Made by a program: the position numbers and the translations under genes. A stretch of 6,941 nt of DNA from NCBI GenBank assembly GCA_014729375.1, contig WJKA01000102.1, forward strand, positions 1 through 6,941, written 5' to 3'. Under the pieces are notes generated by a model that was given only the letters and a program-made list of their open reading frames with translations, ran no database searches and had not been told where the DNA came from. Within the stretch, counting starts at the first letter, position 1. Each line of letters begins with the position of its first letter. The stretch comes from Chitinivibrionales bacterium. GTDB taxonomy: Bacteria; Fibrobacterota; Chitinivibrionia; Chitinivibrionales; WJKA01. Below are positions 1 to 5,129 of the stretch, piece after piece.

Positions 1-946
1 ACGCGATGTGCCGGTGCCCCCGTGAGAGCAGATAGCGCGCCACCAGGCGACCTGGACGGGAAGAAACCGCTGCTGAAAAAAGCCGTACATTTTCTCTGCA
101 AAGGTAGGGAGGGAGTTGGCGGTTGCCGACAACATCAAGGACTGCCACCGGCTTGTTTACATGCGCAAGAAAGCGGAAAACTTTTTCCATGCCCAGGGTC
201 TCGGCGACGATAACGAAGATATAGCCCGCTGTGGAATCGTTGTCTTCAAGGGAAATCCGTCCCATGCCCGGCTTGATAAAACAAAAATCATCATCACCCG
301 CCTTATGACCGATAACATCGATGCCAATGCCGGCATTCGAGCATTCAATCTCCAGATAACGGAGATATTCTTCGGTAAAGTTACCCAGCGCCAGGTTCTC
401 TTCGACATCGGCAAGCGCCAGAAATACAATACGGCGATTCAGCTTTTCGGCAGTGGGCTGTCTGACCGCATAATGCTTTTTCCAGGGAACAAGCATGTTT
501 TCACTGAACAGGGCATAGAGCGCTTTTTTCAGCGTGCGGAACGATGTACTGTAGCGGTTCTGGAGCTCTTTCATTGTGGGAAGCGGCGCGGATGCGGGAA
601 ATGTGCCGTTGAGAATTTCCCGTTTTATCTGCTCGTATACCCTTCGCCACGCGGATTCGGCTATTACCGGAAGGTGAATGTCTTGTTCCTGCTTTTGGAC
701 AAGGGTTTTGCAGAACGCAACTGCGCCGGTTTTAACCGTGCAACGTCTTCCATTAACACCCTCAATGATATCTTTGTCTTTTAGAAGTGCGGTTGCTTTG
801 GCCATTGACGGAACAGAAACACGGGCCCGGGCGGCCATCTCTTTCAGCGGGGGAAGACTGTCTTTTTCGCAGAATTGCTTTGAGGCAATTGACTGAATGA
901 TATACTGATATGCCAGAAGGACGGCGGTGGTGGAACGTTGTTTCAT
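1..946 (-). CDS. Double-GntR / LacI-sensor transcriptional regulator, 3' end beyond window
   Basis: Likely a sugar-responsive DNA-binding repressor acting in the cytoplasm. Reading the minus strand from the ATG at 946, the frame stays open for 315 codons to the left edge, so the C-terminus is missing. Residues about 8-72 form one GntR-type winged helix (LPPLKEMAARARVSVPSMAK then a wing near residues 62-72). Residues about 98-163 form a second (LPTMKELQNRYSTSFRTLKK). From about 170 the start of a LacI/periplasmic-binding-like fold follows (RRIVFLAL; later NKPVAVLDVVG and ARYLLSRGHRHIA, the usual GHR.IA of LacI sensors). It is a paralogue of the complete gene at 5130-6698: 16 of 28 residues match over 135-162 and 29 of 54 over 262-315, counted by eye. 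It is transcribed away from the GH120-like gene at 1590. The start follows from alignment with the paralogue; no Shine-Dalgarno is visible. The effector sugar is unknown. Confidence 0.88.
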   Translation of the reverse strand, partial: MKQRSTTAVLLAYQYIIQSIASKQFCEKDSLPPLKEMAARARVSVPSMAKATALLKDKDIIEGVNGRRCTVKTGAVAFCKTLVQKQEQDIHLPVIAESAWRRVYEQIKREILNGTFPASAPLPTMKELQNRYSTSFRTLKKALYALFSENMLVPWKKHYAVRQPTAEKLNRRIVFLALADVEENLALGNFTEEYLRYLEIECSNAGIGIDVIGHKAGDDDFCFIKPGMGRISLEDNDSTAGYIFVIVAETLGMEKVFRFLAHVNKPVAVLDVVGNRQLPPYLCRENVRLFSAAVSSRPGRLVARYLLSRGHRHIA

Positions 947-961
947 CGGTTGCTTTCACGG

Positions 962-978
962 CTTTATAACCTTTATAA
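962..978. repeat. Tandem CTTTATAA direct repeat beside the regulator promoter
   Basis: CTTTATAA occurs at 962-969 and again at 971-978, separated by one base. It lies between the -10 of the left regulator and its start codon, where a bound protein could block transcription. It may be an autoregulatory operator or only low-complexity AT sequence. Confidence 0.3.
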
Positions 979-1007
979 ATATACGCAATTAGTTGAGAGT
1001 ATTTCAA
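978..1007 (-). promoter_or_regulatory. Probable promoter of the left-edge regulator
   Basis: On the minus strand, TTGAAA (plus 1002-1007) and TATATT (plus 978-983) are separated by 18 bp, about 32 bp upstream of the ATG at 946. The -10 lies inside a 16-bp block shared with the promoter of the paralogous regulator (finding on shared blocks). Assignment rests on sequence match to sigma-70 hexamers only. Confidence 0.45.
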
Positions 1008-1015
1008 TAATCAAA
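1003..1015 (-). promoter_or_regulatory. Candidate shared operator TTTGATTATYGAA, copy 1
   Basis: The minus strand reads TTTGATTATTGAA, ending 57 bp upstream of the regulator start. A 12-of-13 match (TTTGATTATCGAA) lies 58 bp upstream of the paralogous regulator, at 6756-6768. Near-equal spacing from two paralogous starts suggests a retained control site. Whether it is an operator or a -35 region is inference. Confidence 0.45.
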
Positions 1016-1035
1016 CCAATTGCCGACGACCGTTC

Positions 1036-1056
1036 AGCAGTATTTTGCATACTGCT
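1036..1056. repeat. Perfect 8-bp inverted repeat, 5-base loop
   Basis: AGCAGTAT at 1036-1043 and ATACTGCT at 1049-1056 are exact reverse complements around TTTGC. A second small inverted repeat (CGAGG/CCTCG, 1063-1075) follows. Neither is followed by a T-run in either direction, so intrinsic termination is unlikely. Lying 41 bp upstream of the strong -35 at 1097, the repeat could be a protein-binding site. Confidence 0.45.
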
Positions 1057-1075
1057 TATCCGCGAGGCGCCCTCG

Positions 1076-1124
1076 AAAAAACATGCAAAAAAAGTGTTGA
1101 CATAAAATTGCAGAGAGATATAAT
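1076..1124 (+). promoter_or_regulatory. Strong consensus promoter with upstream A-tracts
   Basis: TTGACA at 1097-1102 and TATAAT at 1119-1124 are both perfect sigma-70 hexamers, 16 bp apart. Two A-tracts (1076-1081 and 1087-1093) lie just upstream of the -35, as in UP elements. Transcription would start near 1131 and run toward the GH120-like gene, giving a leader of about 460 bases before the ATG at 1590. Alternatively it could drive a small RNA ending within the intergenic region. Confidence 0.65.
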
Positions 1125-1148
1125 TAGAGTGAGCCTTTTTGCTGAACA

Positions 1149-1214
1149 CCCCCATCTCCTTTCTACCACGCTCACCTCCTTCTCAACCCCACGAGAAGGA
1201 GGCTGAGCTGGGGG
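1149..1214. repeat. Large hairpin resembling a dispersed intergenic repeat
   Basis: The core is a 10-bp perfect stem (CCTCCTTCTC 1175-1184 with GAGAAGGAGG 1193-1202) around an 8-base loop. Four more pairs (1171-1174 with 1204-1207) extend it past one bulged C, and CCCCCA (1149-1154) can pair with TGGGGG (1209-1214). A second pyrimidine arm (CTCCTTTCT, 1156-1164) could compete for the same purine strand. The C-run, pyrimidine, purine, G-run pattern followed by ATTTTCC resembles dispersed intergenic repeats known in other bacteria. Repeat-family membership is inference because only one copy is in view. It begins about 18 bases after the expected start of the promoter at 1097-1124, so it would fold at the 5' end of that transcript. 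Confidence 0.5.
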
Positions 1215-1334
1215 ATTTTCCTTAAAAAAGGATAAAGATAAACTTCTGCATTTTTTATCCTCCATGTCCTTCGTCCTCGCCTTTTTTATACATGTGGACA
1301 TATTTAATTGCACATATTTTCATTTACAGGTATG

Positions 1335-1368
1335 TGTGCAGGAGTGTTCAATTGAACGTCCCTGTACA
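1335..1368. promoter_or_regulatory. 34-bp imperfect palindrome, candidate operator
   Basis: The centre GTTCAATTGAAC (1346-1357) is a perfect 12-bp palindrome. Symmetric outer arms CAGG (1339-1342) and CCTG (1361-1364), then TGT (1335-1337) and ACA (1366-1368), share the same dyad axis. Such nested symmetry fits a dimeric repressor site. It sits between the divergent regulator and the GH120-like gene. A regulatory role is inferred; the site could also fold in the leader RNA. Confidence 0.45.
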
Positions 1369-1439
1369 GCTACAACAAGTCATGGTTTGCGCACGGGGCC
1401 CTGCATGACCAATACTGCAAGGAAAAAATGGTGGTGTGC

Positions 1440-1459
1440 CACTATCGTCCCCGGTAGTG
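1440..1459. repeat. 8-bp stem with four-base loop in the leader
   Basis: CACTATCG (1440-1447) pairs with CGGTAGTG (1452-1459), with one T-G wobble on the plus strand, around TCCC. No T-run follows in either direction. It would be a secondary structure within a leader started at about 1131. Confidence 0.3.
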
Positions 1460-1476
1460 CAAAAGTTGATTAAAAC

Positions 1477-1522
1477 CAGCTACTCAGGCGGGGCGGGGCT
1501 GCGGGCACAGCTATAATCAGGC
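1477..1522. repeat. Interrupted direct repeat flanking a G-rich run
   Basis: CAGCTA-C-TCAGGC (1477-1489) recurs as CAGCTA-TAA-TCAGGC (1508-1522). Between and overlapping them are G-runs of 2, 4, 4 and 3 (1487-1505) with short linkers, a possible two-layer G-quadruplex. The second copy contains a perfect TATAAT (1512-1517), but no recognisable -35 lies 16-18 bp upstream, so it is not called as a promoter. Confidence 0.35.
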
Positions 1523-1578
1523 CTTTTCACTCCATTCCCACAATCTATTTTTACAATTTTGGATTTTTATCAGCATTC

Positions 1579-1585
1579 GAAAGGG
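1579..1585 (+). promoter_or_regulatory. Ribosome binding site of the GH120-like gene
   Basis: GAAAGGG ends four bases before the ATG at 1590. Together with the signal peptide that starts at this ATG, it fixes the start. Confidence 0.6.
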
Positions 1586-1589
1586 TTCC

Positions 1590-4349
1590 ATGAAAAAGTC
1601 GTGCAGAAAATATGCTCCAAAGCGCGTGGACAGCGTTTCAATAATTGTTTTGACAGTACTGGTTTCGATAATAAGCGTTTCAGCGCGGACCTGGGTAGTC
1701 AGCCGGAACCACCGGAAAGCATCGGATAGCGCTAAAGGAACAGCAAAAAATCCGTTTGCGACAATCTCAAAGGCCGCGACGCTGGCAAAAGCAGGTGATA
1801 CGGTTGCAGTCTATTGCGGCACGTATCGTGAACGGGTTGCACCGTCACACGGCGGAGTGCCGGGAAAACCGGTTGTGTATCTGGCCGCACCGCATGAAAA
1901 AGTTATAATCAAAGGCTCTGAAATATGGAAACCAGAATGGAAAGCTGCTGATATCGGGAACAACATATACACGGCCGCGATTGACACTGGCTTGTTCGAA
2001 TCGGTCAGGACCATTCACGGCTTTCGCATATACAATCCGTACAAGGAATTGCTTACTGTCGCTGAGCAACGGCTCACGCTGGGGCAGCTTTTTATTGACG
2101 GCATCAAGTTGCTGCAGGTTGATTCACGAGAATACCTGCGACGCACGCCGGGATCGTGGATGACTTGCAGCAAGGGGGATTCAATGCTTGTTCATTTCCC
2201 CGGGACCGGAAGGTCGCCTGATTCATGCCTGGTCGAAATTACTGTTCGGGAAAGGGTTTTTGCTCCGTATATCCGTGGTTTGGGGCATATTGTTGTTGAC
2301 GGCTTTATTATCGAGCACTGCGCAAACCAGTATCCCCGCGGATTCTATACCCAGGACCGCCGTCCGCAGATGGGCGCACTCGGCTGCCGAAGCGGACATC
2401 ACTGGATAATCCGGAATAATATTGTCCGTCATGCGCGCACCATGGGTATCGATTGCGGCGGGGAGGGGGACCAGGATGCGGATTTCCGCAATCAACCGCG
2501 GCCGCGCTTGATCGGCCACCATATTATAGTGAATAATGTTATATCCAACAACGGCGCTGGAGGGATTGTCGGAACCGGCGCGCGCAATTGTATTATCACC
2601 GGAAATATACTCGAAAACAACAACAGTGACGGCATGTACGGCACTGAAGCTTCGGGGATGAAATTTCACGGATTCAGAAACGGCTTGATTGAAGGCAATT
2701 ATATCCGCAACAACGGGGTGACAGGAATCTGGGTCGATAACCGCTGGGAAAACAGCCGTATTACCCGCAATGTGATTCTCGGCAATACCGGCGCGGGGAT
2801 TTTTGTTGAGCTGGGGACCGGCCCGGTGCTTATTGACAATAATATCATTGCCTATACAAAGGCCGGAGCAGGAATGGCCGGTGACGGGATTTACAGCCAC
2901 GATGCATCGGTGGTGACAGTTGCGCATAATCTGGTTTATTTTAACGCCAATTTCGGTGTATGGTCGCATGTCGGTACCGACCGCGGCCACCGCGAGCCGG
3001 TGTCTGCTTCACAGTGGAGCATTGTAAACAATATGATCTTCGGCAATCATCGCGGCGCAATCTGCTTTCCTGCAGTTTCAGAGCGATCGCGCGATAATAT
3101 CTCCAACTGCAACGCAATCACCGGTCCCTACGAAATATATTCTTCCGATACCTACGGAGTGCCGCTTGGAAAGCCCCTCTTTCTCGTCAATAATAACAAG
3201 GGACGTATCGATAAGGATTCGATTGTCTCGCATTTTGCATCGGCGCTTGATTCGGCCGGTATCCCCGGGAAAGTACGGCCCTCACTTGACCGATGGAGGG
3301 ATGTCCCGTTTTGTACACTCTCCGAATGGCGGGTACTCACCGGTAATGATACCTCGAGTATCTGTCCGGTTGTGCTTCGCAATGCCCTGTCCGATCTTGC
3401 AAACACGCTCTCGTTTTGTATTGACAAATCTGTGCGTACGATGAATTGCTCGCCGGTGAAAGGGGTTGACCGGGACTTTTATGGTAACCCGCTGCCTTCA
3501 GAATCACCGCTGCCCGGTCCGTTCCAGCACCTGGTGGTCGATCCGCGGCTTGAAGATACGACCTCATACGCCGATCCTCTGGGCGGACCGTTTGCTTCGA
3601 TGAGGACCCGCCGTGACAGCACAAACTTTTTCGTGCTCCGGCCAGTACCGCATGTCGAGCGGAAAACGGTTATGGCTGCATGGGAGAAATCGATGCATCA
3701 GCCGGAAGAAAAAGAAATCCCGCCCGATAAAGTTCTTCCGGAAAAAATTACCGGGTCTCCGGCCAACCCGGCTCAGGTCCACTATACTGAGTCCGGCATT
3801 GAGCTTGACGGGATACTCGATGATTGGCAAACTGTTACGCGCCTTCCCGCACCCTATTCGGAAAAAGAGGCGGGTTCCCTGAAACTGGCCTGGAATGAAA
3901 AGGGAATCTATGGCGCTGCAACAGTAAGCGACTCATCGATAGTTGCTGCACCCGGAAGGCAACGGCAATCGGACAAGGTTGAAATCTATATCGAAAAGGA
4001 TTTTGCACGGGCCAAATCGCTCACGCCGTATGCAGTCTGCTACTATTTTATTCCAACACCCGACAGCAGCGCTGGTACTTGCATGCTCTGGACCTGGAAC
4101 CATATCTGTGATGATGACAATGAAAAGCTTGCGGGATTCTGGCGATCCACCGAATACGGTTATTCGATCGAGTTTTTTATTCCTTTTGAGATACTTTCAC
4201 CTGCAACGCCCGATAACGGGACCGTGCTGGGATTTACCTATACGCTCTCTGATGAAGGCACCCCTCTGGAGCAGTTTTTCTGCAATACAAGCCACGACCG
4301 ATATTACCGGAAACCGTTCCGCTGGGGTGCAGTGAAACTGGTGAAATAG
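1590..4349 (+). CDS. Secreted GH120-like beta-helix glycoside hydrolase with C-terminal CBM9-like domain
   Basis: Predicted exported glycan-cleaving enzyme of 919 residues. Residues 1-32 form a Sec signal peptide (basic start, hydrophobic 16-30, VSA cleavage). A DUF1565-type segment follows (about 50-85, NPFATISKAATLAKAGDTV). A right-handed beta-helix with NN/GN turns spans about 225-490. By eye it follows GH120 beta-xylosidases from end to end: IKGSE (107-111), FRIYNPYKE (145-153), EASGMKFH (353-360), GIWVD (379-383) and IFVELGTGPVLIDNNII (404-420). The XylC nucleophile and acid/base, recalled as Asp382 and Glu405, map to D383 and E407, 24 apart rather than 23; E353 also matches. Residues about 731-919 resemble CBM9/DOMON-like domains (IELDGILDDW start, RWGAVKLVK end). 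Known GH120 enzymes are near 640 residues, so the signal peptide and C-terminal domain are extra. Xylosidase activity is inferred; another beta-helix glycosidase or lyase is possible. Divergent from the left regulator. Confidence 0.8.
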   Translation: MKKSCRKYAPKRVDSVSIIVLTVLVSIISVSARTWVVSRNHRKASDSAKGTAKNPFATISKAATLAKAGDTVAVYCGTYRERVAPSHGGVPGKPVVYLAAPHEKVIIKGSEIWKPEWKAADIGNNIYTAAIDTGLFESVRTIHGFRIYNPYKELLTVAEQRLTLGQLFIDGIKLLQVDSREYLRRTPGSWMTCSKGDSMLVHFPGTGRSPDSCLVEITVRERVFAPYIRGLGHIVVDGFIIEHCANQYPRGFYTQDRRPQMGALGCRSGHHWIIRNNIVRHARTMGIDCGGEGDQDADFRNQPRPRLIGHHIIVNNVISNNGAGGIVGTGARNCIITGNILENNNSDGMYGTEASGMKFHGFRNGLIEGNYIRNNGVTGIWVDNRWENSRITRNVILGNTGAGIFVELGTGPVLIDNNIIAYTKAGAGMAGDGIYSHDASVVTVAHNLVYFNANFGVWSHVGTDRGHREPVSASQWSIVNNMIFGNHRGAICFPAVSERSRDNISNCNAITGPYEIYSSDTYGVPLGKPLFLVNNNKGRIDKDSIVSHFASALDSAGIPGKVRPSLDRWRDVPFCTLSEWRVLTGNDTSSICPVVLRNALSDLANTLSFCIDKSVRTMNCSPVKGVDRDFYGNPLPSESPLPGPFQHLVVDPRLEDTTSYADPLGGPFASMRTRRDSTNFFVLRPVPHVERKTVMAAWEKSMHQPEEKEIPPDKVLPEKITGSPANPAQVHYTESGIELDGILDDWQTVTRLPAPYSEKEAGSLKLAWNEKGIYGAATVSDSSIVAAPGRQRQSDKVEIYIEKDFARAKSLTPYAVCYYFIPTPDSSAGTCMLWTWNHICDDDNEKLAGFWRSTEYGYSIEFFIPFEILSPATPDNGTVLGFTYTLSDEGTPLEQFFCNTSHDRYYRKPFRWGAVKLVK

Positions 4350-4583
4350 AGTGGGGCGCTGATGCAGGAGAGGTCGGCGGTCAGTTGACGGGTTTGAGCG
4401 ATTTGCGCAGCTATTAATTGCGGGTATTGCCTGTAACACCGGAATACTCACTACAAAGGGTATGTTATTCCTGGTTTCAAAAGCGACGATCGATATGCAG
4501 CCGGACATTGCGATTGTGCCGGTTGAACTGTTTTTGGTGCTCTGATTGCCGGCCGTCTGATCCTCCGGGGTGGTAGCGCGGCG
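4350..4583. other. Convergent intergenic gap, no gene seen
   Basis: The 234 bases separate the 3' ends of two convergent genes. No frame here has a start, a ribosome binding site and a recognisable protein. The only structure found is the hairpin at 4498-4535. Confidence 0.6.
4498..4535 (+). terminator. Possible terminator hairpin after the GH120-like gene
   Basis: Bases 4498-4507 pair with 4515-4525, giving ten pairs with one G-T wobble and one bulged G around a 7-base loop. TTTTT at 4531-4535 follows after five bases. The gap before the T-run and the 149-base distance from the stop codon make this weak. No comparable T-run follows on the minus strand. Confidence 0.3.
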
Positions 4584-5018
4584 TTATTTTACATGGTCCT
4601 GCATGTCAAAAATGCTCTCCGCCACAACCCATTTCTGGTCAAAGCATGCACCGGTGGTTGCCTGCCAGGTATCTTCGGCTTCCTTATCGAATTTTGCAGT
4701 ATCCCGCGGGGCGCCGGCTGCTTTTTCGATTGTCAGTATCAGTTTCGTGTCGTTGCGGTAAATGTCAAGATCGGTGACACCGGTAGACTGGAGATTGGTG
4801 ATAATCTGCTGCGGGATACTGTCGTGAAGTGCGATATACCGCTCAATACTGTCCTCTTTGAGCGTACCGAACAACACAATCATAGTATCCGGACCTGCCG
4901 GAGCTTCTTGTGCTGCTTCCATCATTGTCTCGGCTGATTGTGCCTGCTGCTGCCCGGTATCGCAGGAGATGACGGCAAACAGCATTAAGGAAACAAGAAT
5001 TGCGGCGAATGCTTTCAT
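4584..5018 (-). CDS. Lipoprotein with L-rhamnose mutarotase-like (RhaM/DUF718) domain
   Basis: A 144-residue protein with a lipoprotein signal: hydrophobic residues 5-17 and Cys19 in FAVISC, a loose lipobox. A Gln/Glu/Ala-rich linker (20-42) follows, then a domain at about 45-138. That domain matches the RhaM pattern by eye: ERYIALHDSIPQQI (59-72) against the family's E-x-Y-x-x-x-H helix; LDIYRNDTKLILTIE (84-98) against its Tyr-containing beta-hairpin; and W118, C125 and W130 like the W...CQRWW end. Y61 and H65 align with the catalytic Tyr/His recalled for E. coli RhaM. Classical RhaM is a cytoplasmic protein of about 104 residues that interconverts rhamnose anomers; a lipid-anchored form is unusual. 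It may act on sugar in the envelope or have become a binding protein. It lies 111 bp downstream of the regulator at 5130 on the same strand, so cotranscription is possible. Confidence covers the gene; the family call is about 0.6. Confidence 0.82.
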   Translation of the reverse strand: MKAFAAILVSLMLFAVISCDTGQQQAQSAETMMEAAQEAPAGPDTMIVLFGTLKEDSIERYIALHDSIPQQIITNLQSTGVTDLDIYRNDTKLILTIEKAAGAPRDTAKFDKEAEDTWQATTGACFDQKWVVAESIFDMQDHVK

Positions 5019-5024
5019 GAAGGG

Positions 5025-5029
5025 CCTCC
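5025..5029 (-). promoter_or_regulatory. Ribosome binding site of the lipoprotein gene
   Basis: The minus strand reads GGAGG six bases before the ATG at 5018, a canonical site that fixes the start. Confidence 0.75.
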
Positions 5030-5103
5030 GAGGAAAATGTTTCAGGATTGATTTTTTCGACAGGTTTAAAATAGTAACGGCGCTCCATGGATAAAAAGGC
5101 CTG

Positions 5104-5125
5104 TCTGAAAGGGGCGCTGAAGGGG
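5104..5125. repeat. Near-perfect tandem CTGAA(A)GGGG repeat
   Basis: CTGAAAGGGG and CTGAAGGGG lie two bases apart, just past the 3' end of the regulator gene and upstream of the lipoprotein gene. No role is apparent. Confidence 0.3.
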
Positions 5126-5129
5126 ATGT

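Noticed and set aside
116..784. 222-residue plus-strand open frame
   Set aside because: It lies antisense to the left-edge regulator, has no ribosome binding site, and its composition fits no family, while the minus strand gives a clear paralogue.
1036..1075. The two small inverted repeats as intrinsic terminators
   Set aside because: Neither has a T-run downstream on either strand; the A-run after the second fits promoter A-tracts instead.
1056..1473. Small open frames in the 947-1589 intergenic region (minus 1056-1313, plus 1264-1473)
   Set aside because: Neither has a Shine-Dalgarno site. The first reads through the hairpin repeat and the second through the palindrome, and both peptides look random.
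2223..2990. 255-residue minus-strand open frame
   Set aside because: It is antisense to the beta-helix core. The repetitive helix codons keep the opposite strand open, and the translation is low-complexity with no recognisable domain.
1590..4349. Reading the beta-helix protein as NosD or a pectate lyase
   Set aside because: Generic beta-helix similarity would allow it, but the ordered GH120 motifs and the aligned Asp and Glu fit a glycosidase better. No lyase calcium-site Asp cluster or catalytic Lys/Arg pattern was recognised.
4197..4508. 103-residue minus-strand open frame spanning the end of the GH120-like gene
   Set aside because: Half of it is antisense to the CBM9-like domain, no ribosome binding site is visible, and nothing in it is recognisable.
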